From positions 1-17,435 of the forward strand of contig JAZSDN010000075.1 of NCBI GenBank assembly GCA_045531205.1: 17,435 nt of DNA. Direction: 5' to 3'. Shown piece by piece: positions 8,473 to 15,443 of this stretch (positions are counted from its first letter, which is position 1; the number at the start of each line of letters is the position of its first letter). Under the pieces are notes generated by a model. That model had not been told where the DNA came from and did no database searches. It saw only the letters and a list, made by a program, of their open reading frames with translations. The DNA is from JAZNQL01 sp045531205. GTDB lineage: Bacteria > Bacillota > Clostridia > UMGS1883 > UMGS1540. The position numbers were made by a program, and so were the translations under genes.

Positions 8473-8485
8473 GTAAAACGCTAAA
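8456..8485. promoter_or_regulatory. 30-bp dyad over the his promoter, candidate operator
   Basis: On the plus strand the arms TTTAACGCTTTA (8456-8467) and TAAAACGCTAAA (8474-8485) are inverted repeats with 10 of 12 complementary positions, separated by GTCAAG. The centre coincides with the -35 hexamer, and the left arm lies in the spacer, so a bound protein would block RNA polymerase. The right arm overlaps the queT stop codon. A histidine-responsive repressor of the TrpR/YerC class (HisR) is a reasonable guess but not demonstrated. With two G-U pairs it could also fold as an AT-rich RNA hairpin at the end of the queT transcript. Confidence 0.55.
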
Positions 8486-8966
8486 GTTTTTCTATAAAAT
8501 TTTTATTTTTTTTGAAAAAGATTATAAGCGGAAGTCCTAAAATAGTGCACGAAAGAACTTCTCCTGCAAAAACCGTAGCAAAAAAGAAGTATATTCCTCC
8601 TTCAAAGTTATAAACAAATGCAAGTATAAAAGGAATAATTAAAGTATTTGCAAGCACGGGCGGTATAGATGCCAAATAGGGTTTCTTTGAAAGCTTTTTA
8701 GTAAAAAAAGCACCTATTAAAGTAGCCAAAGAGCCAAAAATAATATCAGGCAATGCAGCCCCCGTTAAAAAATTTGCAATTAAACAACCTGCAAAAAGCC
8801 CTGGTACTGCAGAAGGAAAAAAGGCAGGCAGTACACATAAAGCTTCCGAAAAACGGCATTGTATTATTCCGCTTGAAATACCAAGTAACGCCGAAATATA
8901 TGTAAGTACAACATAAAGCGCAGCAATAAAAGCGGCTTGTGTAATATACTTTGTTTTGAGCTTCAT
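8481..8966 (-). CDS. queT: QueT family queuosine-precursor transporter (ECF S component)
   Basis: This small, very hydrophobic protein has about five to six membrane segments. The start MKLKTKYITQAAFIAALYV and the segment IIQCRFSEALCVLPAFFPS match the QueT family, whose members bind a queuosine precursor (preQ0/preQ1) for an energy-coupling factor transporter. The shared ECF ATPases and T subunit are not in this window. I take the ATG at 8964-8966 (161 residues) rather than one 36 bp further upstream, because a GGAGG sequence lies about 9 bp before it. It has its own promoter and a short leader. It is not in an operon with queuosine biosynthesis genes here. Confidence 0.85.
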   Translation of the reverse strand: MKLKTKYITQAAFIAALYVVLTYISALLGISSGIIQCRFSEALCVLPAFFPSAVPGLFAGCLIANFLTGAALPDIIFGSLATLIGAFFTKKLSKKPYLASIPPVLANTLIIPFILAFVYNFEGGIYFFFATVFAGEVLSCTILGLPLIIFFKKNKNFIEKL

Positions 8967-8992
8967 TATAAAAAAACCTCCATATCTAAAAT

Positions 8993-9021
8993 ATTTTATC
9001 ATAGAATAACTTATAATTCAA
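8993..9021 (-). promoter_or_regulatory. Vegetative promoter of queT
   Basis: On the minus strand TTGAAT (9016-9021) and TAAAAT (8993-8998) are 17 bp apart, 26 bp upstream of the chosen queT start. The predicted leader is about 20 nt, and no preQ1 aptamer-like sequence is visible in it. Confidence 0.65.
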
Positions 9022-9046
9022 TAATAAATATATATTTTTATAATAT

Positions 9047-9075
9047 AAAAAACTTCAGCCCTGAAAGGACTGAAG
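9047..9075 (-). terminator. Rho-independent terminator after spoIID
   Basis: On the minus strand a 9-bp stem (CTTCAGTCC / GGGCTGAAG with one G-U pair, loop TTTCA) at 9053-9075 is followed by six T residues. It lies 10 bp beyond the spoIID stop. Confidence 0.85.
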
Positions 9076-9084
9076 AAAAATCAG

Positions 9085-9993
9085 TTATATTTTTTTAAAT
9101 TCAACTCCGCTGTAATAGTTTTTAAGAATGTCTTTATAGGAATACCCTTCCTCTGCAAAGCCTTTAGCACCGTATTGACTCATTCCTATGCCGTGCCCAT
9201 AGCCTGTAACGTGAAAAACTATTGCGTCAGGCAAAGCTTCAATTTCAAAATTAGAGGAGTTTAGCGAAAAAAGAGAGCGTATTTCTGTTCCTTTAAAGCT
9301 TTTGTCTCCAATAGTTATACTTTTAACACTCCCGCCATCCGAACGGACAATATTACCTATTTTGGTTGAACCCACAGCCTTTTCAAAATCAGCCAAACCC
9401 ACAGTCACATCCGAAGTATATTTAGGTGAAGCCTCATCCCCTCGGCTTTCAACGCTTTGAAGATAGGGGAGTTCACCACCCCATACATCAGCTGAATTTT
9501 CGGTTCTTCCACCATTTGTCGAATGAAAAACAGCCAAAATAGGTTCTTCATTAAAAACCATTATTTCTCCTTCTGTTTCTTTTATCGCAGATTTCAATGT
9601 TTTTTCATAGGTTTTAAACCATTCTTTGCCAAATTTTTCGGTTATTTCTTTATCCGAAAGCCATGCCTTGCAATGGCTACTGTCAGTACAAAGGTCTGCA
9701 TCGGGATGAACATCATTTTTTTCCTGCATTTTATTTAGTGCATAAGTTCGTGCAGCAACCGCCTGTGCCTTTAACGCTTCTTTTGGAAAGGAGGCAGGCA
9801 TTTCTCCTGCAAGTACTCCAAAAAGATAATCCTCCAAAACAAAATTTTCAGTTTTGCCGGATGCGGTAATTAAAACTGTTACCTCTTTTCCAAGTGATTT
9901 TTTACTTTCTTTCGGCCAGAAAACAGAAACTCCTGCCGGAACAATAAGAATACAAAAAATCAAAGTCAAAAAAAACATTAAAATCTTTTTCAA
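9085..9993 (-). CDS. spoIID: Stage II sporulation protein D, peptidoglycan lytic transglycosylase
   Basis: The 302-residue protein has an N-terminal membrane anchor (about residues 4-25) and a SpoIID/LytB domain. In the mother cell SpoIID works with SpoIIM and SpoIIP to degrade septal peptidoglycan during engulfment. The catalytic Glu64 is in the conserved LAGEMPASFPKEALKAQAVA segment. His96, Cys102, His107 and Cys108 reproduce the H-x5-C-x4-HC spacing of the zinc site known from Clostridioides difficile SpoIID. The C-terminal HGIGMSQYGAKGFAEEGYSY is also family-typical. The start is a TTG at 9991-9993, supported by AGGAGG 7 bp upstream; an ATG at codon 6 is the alternative. A sigma-E-like promoter lies just upstream. 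spoIIM, spoIIP and spoIIQ are not in the window. Confidence 0.92.
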   Translation of the reverse strand: MKKILMFFLTLIFCILIVPAGVSVFWPKESKKSLGKEVTVLITASGKTENFVLEDYLFGVLAGEMPASFPKEALKAQAVAARTYALNKMQEKNDVHPDADLCTDSSHCKAWLSDKEITEKFGKEWFKTYEKTLKSAIKETEGEIMVFNEEPILAVFHSTNGGRTENSADVWGGELPYLQSVESRGDEASPKYTSDVTVGLADFEKAVGSTKIGNIVRSDGGSVKSITIGDKSFKGTEIRSLFSLNSSNFEIEALPDAIVFHVTGYGHGIGMSQYGAKGFAEEGYSYKDILKNYYSGVEFKKI

Positions 9994-10023
9994 AACCTGT
10001 CCTCCTTACAAACTGCTATTATT

Positions 10024-10052
10024 AGCTTATGTGAGGAAAACGTATAATATTA
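10024..10052 (-). promoter_or_regulatory. Sigma-E-like promoter of spoIID
   Basis: On the minus strand TAATATT (10046-10052) fits the Bacillus sigma-E -35 consensus kmATATT, and CATAAGCT (10024-10031) fits the -10 CATACAnT in five of its seven defined positions. The spacer is 14 bp, as expected. spoIID is a known sigma-E gene in endospore formers. The site is about 31 bp upstream of the TTG start. Confidence 0.55.
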
Positions 10053-10080
10053 AAAAAGTCTTGCAACTGCAAGACTTTTT
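10052..10080 (-). terminator. Terminator after the PBP-degV unit
   Basis: A stem GTCTTGC / GCAAGAC with loop AACT (10058-10075) is flanked by A/T tracts that extend the pairing. On the minus strand it ends in a run of six T residues, 5 bp after the degV stop. The plus-strand T run could also make it work in the other direction. Its far edge touches the -35 box of the spoIID promoter. Confidence 0.85.
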
Positions 10081-10084
10081 CAGA

Positions 10085-10927
10085 TTATTTTTTAATATAA
10101 ACAAGACCTACAGCTCCCGGACCTACATGTGCACCTATAGCCACACCAATATTATAAATGTCCGACGGAGTTATATCTTGTTCACTTTTTTTAAGTAGCT
10201 CGGCAAATTTTAATGCGTTTTCTTTTTCGCAAGTGTAAACAAGGTATACAGGGTAATTTGTATCAGCAGGATTATCCTCAAGCCAGTCAAGCATATATCT
10301 TGAACCCTTTACTCTTCCCATAACCTTTGCAGGAATTGCAATTTTACCTTCTTCATTTACACTTATAATAGGTTTTATATTCATAGCAGTTCCCAATGTG
10401 TATGAAAGACCTGATATTCTGCCGCCTTTATGTAAATACTCAAGTGTATCAATGCAGGCAATTATACTTACCTTGGAGCGTAAAACTTCAAGCTCGCTTA
10501 CTACTTCGTTCAAAGACTTTCCTTCGTCACGCATTTTTACTGCCGCTTCAACCAATAATCTTTGACCGGCTGTAGCACTTAAGCTGTCAAAAACACAGCA
10601 GTTTTCATATTCTAAATTCTGTTTTATAAGCTGTACAGTCTGGTAAGTACCGCTTAAAGCAGATGATAAAGTAATAATTAAACAGTCGTCACCGTTTTTT
10701 TGAGTCTCCTCCATAAATTCCATATAATATTCGGGCGAAGGCTGTGATGTTGTAGGTGCTTTGTCACAACCTTGTAAGAGCTCGTAAAAACGGTCTTTTG
10801 TAATATCAATATTTTCTTTGTATTCGGTGTCCCCAAAACTTATGGCAATAGGAGCACAAAAAACATTAAGCTTTTCTAAATCATTCGGTTCAAAGTCAGC
10901 AGCCGAATCTGTTATAATTCTTAACAT
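10085..10927 (-). CDS. DegV family fatty-acid-binding protein (FakB type)
   Basis: The 280-residue protein begins MLRIITDSAADF and contains TTSQPSPEYYMEF, the LSSALSGTYQT segment, TLEYLHKGGRISG and GAHVGPGAVGLVYIKK near the C-terminus. These are hallmarks of DegV proteins, which bind one fatty acid and, as FakB, present it to the kinase FakA for phosphorylation and membrane lipid synthesis. No fakA is in the window, so its lipid partner and specificity are unknown. It starts 23 bp after the penicillin-binding protein stop with a weak AAAGTAGG ribosome binding site, so co-transcription is likely. Confidence 0.93.
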   Translation of the reverse strand: MLRIITDSAADFEPNDLEKLNVFCAPIAISFGDTEYKENIDITKDRFYELLQGCDKAPTTSQPSPEYYMEFMEETQKNGDDCLIITLSSALSGTYQTVQLIKQNLEYENCCVFDSLSATAGQRLLVEAAVKMRDEGKSLNEVVSELEVLRSKVSIIACIDTLEYLHKGGRISGLSYTLGTAMNIKPIISVNEEGKIAIPAKVMGRVKGSRYMLDWLEDNPADTNYPVYLVYTCEKENALKFAELLKKSEQDITPSDIYNIGVAIGAHVGPGAVGLVYIKK

Positions 10928-10950
10928 AAAAACCTACTTTCTTTAAATGT

Positions 10951-13230
10951 TTATTCGTTAACCGGTGGTAAAATATTTTGCGGGGGATTTTCGTCAATGG
11001 GTGAATTTGAATGTACGTTACAAGTAAGTGAACATACAATTCCAGCTTCTTCATCAGCAGTTTCCTGTGCATCAGTTGCCGAAACATTTATCTTTTCAGG
11101 ACAGGAATCTGTAGCCTGCATACGTGTTTGTGCACAAAGCGTATAGGGCTTATGAACATCACAGCTTTCCGTTGGCATTGCTGAAGAAGTAACCCAGTCA
11201 TACGACACCTTGGAAGGACCTACGGCAATAGAACAAAGCTCTGTTGCTCTCTTTCCGCTTGCTGAACATATTGAAGCCTGCGAAAGTCCCGAAATCTTTA
11301 AAACATCTGTAAACTTTTTGTATTTTACACCGCTGTGAACCTTTGTCATAATCTTATTCCATACCGATACAGCGGGATTATATCCAACAGAAGGTAACGA
11401 CTTTTGTTCGTCATAACCAAACCATACAGCACCTACATAGTAGGGGGTATAACCTACAAACCAACGGTCAATATCTCCTGTGGTAGTACCTGTTTTACCC
11501 GCAGTTTCGCAAGATGAAAGACCTGCACCGCCACCTGTACCGCCCGAAACAACGTCACACAGCATATCAGTAATCAAAAATGCTGTAGTTTCGCTCATAG
11601 CAATATTTGTTTCAGAAGGGTCATTATCTATTAAAACGTTGTTGTCATAATCTTTTATTTCGGTATATGTTGTAGGGGAAGTATATATTCCTTTATTTGC
11701 AAAAGGTGTATATGCTGCACACATTTCAAGAACAGTTACCCCGTCGGTAAGACCGCCAAGAGAAAGAGAACTCAAGTTTTTGTCCGAAAATACCTTTCCG
11801 TTTTTGTCGGTTCTTGATTCTACTAAAGAAGATATAGCAAGATTATCTGTTAAAAAGTCAAACGAATTGTCAATACCAAGCTTGTCCAGTACCCTTACGG
11901 CAGGAATGTTAAGAGATCTTCTTACAGCTTCCCTTACAGTAGCATAGGCGGAAACCGAGTGGTCGCTGTTGTGAGGAGTCCATCCATTGTAAGTTACAGG
12001 TGTGTTTGCAATAGCAGTTGCAGGAGAAACAACACCATATTCTATTGCGGGAGCATAAACAGCAATAGGCTTTATTGACGAACCTGGCTGACGCAGAGTC
12101 TGTGTCGCACGGTTTAATGTTCTGTCAGCAAGCTTTTCGCCTCTTCCGCCAACAAGACCTACAATATGACCTGTGTAGGGGTCAATAATAACCATTGATG
12201 ATTCGGGCTGTGTATCGCCTGGATATTTCGGGAAATTTGACTCATCTTCATAAAAATCTTCCATTGTACCCTGTATGTCGGGGTTTACAGTAGAATAAAT
12301 TTTAAGACCGCCCGAATATAGCTTTTTCAATGCAATTTGTTTTGTATATCCGCATTCTGTCTGCAAATCTTCTAAAACTTCTTCTATAACAGCGTCAACA
12401 AAATAGGAATTGCTTGAAACAGTTTTTTTCTCGGTGTTTACAACAAATTTTAGTTCTTCAACCAAAGCATTTTCGTATTCACCCTGAGTTATATATCCAA
12501 GCTCAAGCATTTTTGAAAGAACAATTTTTTGTTTTTCTTTATTATTTTCAAAATTTATTAACGGGTCATACTTTGTAGGATATTGGGTAATACCTGCAAG
12601 ACAAGCAGCTTCTGCAAGAGTAAGATCTTTTGCGTCCTTATCAAAATACAGATTTGAAGCAGCCTGAACACCGTTACACTGCTGGCTTAAATAAATAGTA
12701 TTAAGGTAAAGCTCTAAAATATCGTCTTTTTCGTAGTCGCTTTCAACCTTTAAAGCTCTGTAAATTTCCCTGATTTTTCTGGGAACCTGTCTTGCATCAT
12801 CCTTTGTAATATTTTTAACAAGCTGTTGAGTTATGGTACTGCCACCATAAGAAGAATCACCTTTAAATATAAAATTCGCGGTAGCTTTTATTGTACGGCC
12901 TATATCTATGCCGTGGTGAGAATAAAAACGTTCGTCTTCAATGGCAACAATAGCCTTTTTCATATAAGGCGAAATATTTTCAAAATCAACCCATGTACGG
13001 TTTTCTTCATCGTATAAGCGTTCGTACTCAACATATTCACCTGTTTTTGGGTCTTTTGCGTATATAATACTCGAAAAATTCATAGATACTGAATCTATGT
13101 CAATATCATCGGCATCGTGTACTATTTTAATAACCATTATTAAACAAAACAGAAATAAAACGGCAAGAAAAATACCGAAAATACGCAAAAAATACTTAGA
13201 AAACTGTTTAAAAGAATTTTTAAAATCCAA
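10951..13230 (-). CDS. Class A penicillin-binding protein (PBP1A-like transglycosylase/transpeptidase)
   Basis: The 759-residue bifunctional peptidoglycan synthase has a short cytoplasmic N-terminus and one membrane anchor (about 15-37). Its GT51 transglycosylase domain has EDERFYSHHG with catalytic Glu98, GGSTITQQLVKN at 129-140, RKIREIYRALKVE and ILELYLNTIYL. The transpeptidase domain has the nucleophile Ser384 in SSIK, SLN at 439-441 and KTG at 579-581. A 120-residue C-terminal tail holds seven cysteines (655, 666, 690, 699, 710, 733, 737). Translation starts at a TTG (13228-13230) behind GGAGGTGATCC, an 11-nt perfect complement of the 16S rRNA 3' end. degV follows in the same direction, and the upstream neighbour is divergent. 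No clear promoter box could be fixed upstream of it. Confidence 0.95.
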   Translation of the reverse strand: MDFKNSFKQFSKYFLRIFGIFLAVLFLFCLIMVIKIVHDADDIDIDSVSMNFSSIIYAKDPKTGEYVEYERLYDEENRTWVDFENISPYMKKAIVAIEDERFYSHHGIDIGRTIKATANFIFKGDSSYGGSTITQQLVKNITKDDARQVPRKIREIYRALKVESDYEKDDILELYLNTIYLSQQCNGVQAASNLYFDKDAKDLTLAEAACLAGITQYPTKYDPLINFENNKEKQKIVLSKMLELGYITQGEYENALVEELKFVVNTEKKTVSSNSYFVDAVIEEVLEDLQTECGYTKQIALKKLYSGGLKIYSTVNPDIQGTMEDFYEDESNFPKYPGDTQPESSMVIIDPYTGHIVGLVGGRGEKLADRTLNRATQTLRQPGSSIKPIAVYAPAIEYGVVSPATAIANTPVTYNGWTPHNSDHSVSAYATVREAVRRSLNIPAVRVLDKLGIDNSFDFLTDNLAISSLVESRTDKNGKVFSDKNLSSLSLGGLTDGVTVLEMCAAYTPFANKGIYTSPTTYTEIKDYDNNVLIDNDPSETNIAMSETTAFLITDMLCDVVSGGTGGGAGLSSCETAGKTGTTTGDIDRWFVGYTPYYVGAVWFGYDEQKSLPSVGYNPAVSVWNKIMTKVHSGVKYKKFTDVLKISGLSQASICSASGKRATELCSIAVGPSKVSYDWVTSSAMPTESCDVHKPYTLCAQTRMQATDSCPEKINVSATDAQETADEEAGIVCSLTCNVHSNSPIDENPPQNILPPVNE

Positions 13231-13303
13231 AGGATCACCTCCGCATTCTCTAATAATGATAACCCAAAAAAATTAAGAAATTATTACAAACGGCACATAA
13301 TGA

Positions 13304-13333
13304 GAATAAAATGGAAGATAAGGGGACAATATA
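13304..13333 (+). promoter_or_regulatory. Forespore-type (sigma-G/sigma-F) promoter candidate
   Basis: GAATA (13304-13308) fits the Bacillus sigma-G -35 gnATr, and after 18 bp CAATATA (13327-13333) fits the -10 cAtnnTA at all but one defined base. The overlapping GGGGACAATA (13322-13331) matches the sigma-F -10 pattern GGnrAnAnTw. A caveat is that the predicted start would lie only a few bases before the GGAGGAG ribosome binding site at 13341-13347. Confidence 0.4.
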
Positions 13334-13351
13334 CAAAAAAGGAGGAGAGAT

Positions 13352-13756
13352 ATGAAACTTAAATGGGTAACGTTTTATATATTGGTATGTATTGTAACTT
13401 TTTCTATTGGAATTTATGCCGGAATGAGATACGAAAATAAAAATGCTCAGAAGTATGTACTGTCGAAAGCACAGGAAGAAGCAGTAGAAACCAAAAACGA
13501 AACATTGATAGTTGAAGAAGAAATTGAAGAACCGGAAGTAGTGGAAGAGATTTTTGAAGAATCCTTTATACTTTATGCAAGCGACAACGGAATAAATCTT
13601 TATAAAATCAAAAACAACGGAGAGACAGAGTTTATCAGTGAATATGAGGCGGATATAGCATCTCTTCCTTCGACTGATTATCAGAATCTTTGTAAAGGAA
13701 TCAATGTAAAAAGCAGGGAAGAGGCGCTGCGCCTCATTGAAGATTTTGTGAGTTAG
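13352..13756 (+). CDS. Membrane-anchored protein with BofC-like C-terminal region
   Basis: The 134-residue protein has one N-terminal membrane segment (about 6-25) followed by an acidic, Glu-rich linker (about 40-70) and a folded C-terminal region of about 63 residues starting SFILYASDNGINLYKIK. The ending, with LPSTDYQNLCKGINVKSREE before a final helix, resembles the BofC C-terminal domain found in small clostridial proteins. BofC in Bacillus is a forespore protein that restrains the SpoIVB signalling protease. The full BofC N-terminal domain is missing, so this is a domain resemblance and not a firm orthologue call. AGGAGGAG lies about 6 bp before the ATG, and a terminator follows. It is divergent from the penicillin-binding protein gene. 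Confidence 0.6.
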   Translation: MKLKWVTFYILVCIVTFSIGIYAGMRYENKNAQKYVLSKAQEEAVETKNETLIVEEEIEEPEVVEEIFEESFILYASDNGINLYKIKNNGETEFISEYEADIASLPSTDYQNLCKGINVKSREEALRLIEDFVS

Positions 13757-13762
13757 AAAATG

Positions 13763-13800
13763 AAAGATATCCTTATAATTATAATGAGGATGTCTTTTTT
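13763..13800 (+). terminator. Rho-independent terminator
   Basis: The arms AAAGATATCCTTAT and ATGAGGATGTCTTT pair over about 14 bp with G-U pairs, and are followed by a T run. It starts 7 bp after the stop of the BofC-like gene and isolates it from the downstream transporter genes. Confidence 0.8.
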
Positions 13801-13821
13801 TATGTTAAAATAAAAAAACAC

Positions 13822-13850
13822 TTTACTTTGGTAAAATAATGTGCTATAAT
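13822..13850 (+). promoter_or_regulatory. Vegetative promoter of the amino-acid transporter genes
   Basis: TTTACT (13822-13827) and TATAAT (13845-13850) are separated by 17 bp, 43 bp upstream of the substrate-binding protein start. An A-rich tract (13812-13818) just upstream could act as an UP element. Confidence 0.75.
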
Positions 13851-13893
13851 CTTTATGCCTTAAAAAATTTAATTAATTAAAGGAGTAAAACAA

Positions 13894-14715
13894 ATGAAGA
13901 GAATAATCTCACTTTTGCTTGCAGCTCTTATGATTTTTGCATTTGCAGCTTGCAGCAATCAGAACAACGAAACAGGAAAAATTGACAATGCAGAAGATAC
14001 TTCATGGGATTACATAGTTGAAAAAGGCGAACTTATAGTTGGTCTTGATGCAACATTTGCACCCATGGGCTTTACAGATGAAGAAGGCAATATCGTAGGC
14101 TTTGATATTGACCTTGCAGAAGCAGTAGCAAAGAACCTTGGCGTTAGCGTAAAATTCCAGCCTATCGACTGGGACGCAAAGGAAATGGAACTTTCCGAAA
14201 AGAAAATTGACCTTATCTGGAATGGTATGTCAGCAACACCTGAAAGACAGGAAAGCATGAACCTTTCTGACGCTTACCTTAACAATTCCATCGTTATAAT
14301 GACAATGGCAGATTCAGCTATCAAAACAAAAGCTGATCTTGAAGGCAAAACAGTTGCTACACAGGTAGAAAGTGCAGCTTTAGAAGTTATTCAGGCTGAT
14401 GCATGTGCAGAAACATTTGCAGACCTTATCGAATACGGCAGCTACGATGAAGCTATTATGGACCTTGAAATCGGCCGTGTTGACGCTGTAATAATTGATA
14501 AGGTTGTAGGCAGATATAAATCAACAGTAGCTCCTGATAAATATGGCTTTGCAGACGAAGATTTCGGCGAAGACCTTTATGCTATCGGTATGAGAAAAGG
14601 CGATGACGCTTTAACAGCAAAAATTAACGAAGCAATGAAAGCTGTTATCGAAAGCGGAGAAGCTACAGCCATTTCAAATGAATGGTTCGGCGATGACGTT
14701 GTTATAAGAAACTAA
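13894..14715 (+). CDS. Amino-acid ABC transporter substrate-binding lipoprotein (family 3)
   Basis: The 273-residue protein has a lipoprotein signal peptide with lipobox FAAC, giving acylated Cys20. The mature part has the family 3 layout: GELIVGLDATFAPMGFTDEE near the start, IVGFDIDLAEAVAKNLG, then LIWNGMSATPERQESMNLS, AVIIDKVVGRY, and a C-terminal EWFGDD. This family binds polar amino acids such as glutamine, cystine or arginine; the substrate cannot be set from sequence alone. AAAGGAG precedes the ATG. The cognate permease follows after 63 bp that contain a strong hairpin. Codon use is somewhat richer in GC-ending codons than the neighbours, as often seen for highly expressed genes. Confidence 0.92.
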   Translation: MKRIISLLLAALMIFAFAACSNQNNETGKIDNAEDTSWDYIVEKGELIVGLDATFAPMGFTDEEGNIVGFDIDLAEAVAKNLGVSVKFQPIDWDAKEMELSEKKIDLIWNGMSATPERQESMNLSDAYLNNSIVIMTMADSAIKTKADLEGKTVATQVESAALEVIQADACAETFADLIEYGSYDEAIMDLEIGRVDAVIIDKVVGRYKSTVAPDKYGFADEDFGEDLYAIGMRKGDDALTAKINEAMKAVIESGEATAISNEWFGDDVVIRN

Positions 14716-14725
14716 CATAATAAAT

Positions 14726-14757
14726 CTTTAGCGTGCGGCAAAAGCCGCACGCTAAAG
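14726..14757 (+). other. Perfect 14-bp intergenic hairpin between binding protein and permease
   Basis: The arms CTTTAGCGTGCGGC and GCCGCACGCTAAAG pair without mismatch around the loop AAAA. No T run follows, so it is not a standard terminator. Inference: it protects the 3' end of the upstream message or causes partial termination, so that the binding protein is made in excess over the permease. Confidence 0.75.
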
Positions 14758-14778
14758 CTATGATGCGGAGATAAAAAA

Positions 14779-15435
14779 GTGGAGTTTTTAACTTATGTTG
14801 CAGACATAATGCCTGCACTTTTAAAAGGATTATTAGTAACATTAAAACTTTTTGGCTATACAGTTGTATGCGCACTTCCTTTGGGTCTTTTGATTTCTCT
14901 TATGAGTATATCAAAAATATATCCCATAAAGTGGCTTGCCAAAATTTACATACTGGTATTGCGCGGTACACCGCTCATGCTCCAGCTTTTTTTCGTGTAC
15001 TTTATTCTCCCGAGAATAGGTATTACTTTAGACAGATTTGATTCTGCAGCAACTGCGTTTATATTAAACTACGCAGCCTATTTTGCCGAAATATACAGAG
15101 GCGGTATCGAATCTGTAGACCATGGTCAGTACGATGCGGCAAAGGCACTCGGTTTTAATACAAAGCAGACAATGAGTCTTATAGTTATCCCCCAGATGCT
15201 CCGCAGTATAATCCCTCCCATTTCAAACGAAGTAATCACACTTATTAAGGATACTGCCCTTGTTACGGTTTTAGGCGTTCACGAGCTTTTACAGGCAGCA
15301 CGTTCTGCAGTAAACCGCGATGTAACACCTATGCCATATCTCGTAGTAGCGAGTATGTATCTTGTAATGGTAATGGTTATGACATTTGTGTTTGGCAAAA
15401 TAGAGAAAAAACTGTCAAAACATAATAAAAGATAA
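14779..15435 (+). CDS. Amino-acid ABC transporter permease
   Basis: The 218-residue integral membrane protein of the His/Glu/Gln permease family has about five membrane segments. The cytoplasmic EAA loop that docks on the ATPase is seen as ESVDHGQYDAAKALGFNTKQ followed by IVIPQ. The RGTPLMLQLFFVY segment is also characteristic. The start is GTG at 14779 with GGAG about 9 bp upstream. It pairs with the upstream lipoprotein, but the usual third gene, the ATP-binding subunit, is absent; the next feature is a tRNA gene with its own promoter. The importer therefore must use an ATPase encoded elsewhere or be non-functional. Confidence 0.93.
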   Translation: MEFLTYVADIMPALLKGLLVTLKLFGYTVVCALPLGLLISLMSISKIYPIKWLAKIYILVLRGTPLMLQLFFVYFILPRIGITLDRFDSAATAFILNYAAYFAEIYRGGIESVDHGQYDAAKALGFNTKQTMSLIVIPQMLRSIIPPISNEVITLIKDTALVTVLGVHELLQAARSAVNRDVTPMPYLVVASMYLVMVMVMTFVFGKIEKKLSKHNKR

Positions 15436-15443
15436 AAAAACAC

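Noticed and set aside
8967..9046. preQ1 riboswitch upstream of queT
   Set aside because: The region is almost entirely A and T, the promoter sits close to the start, and no preQ1-I or preQ1-II consensus can be drawn.
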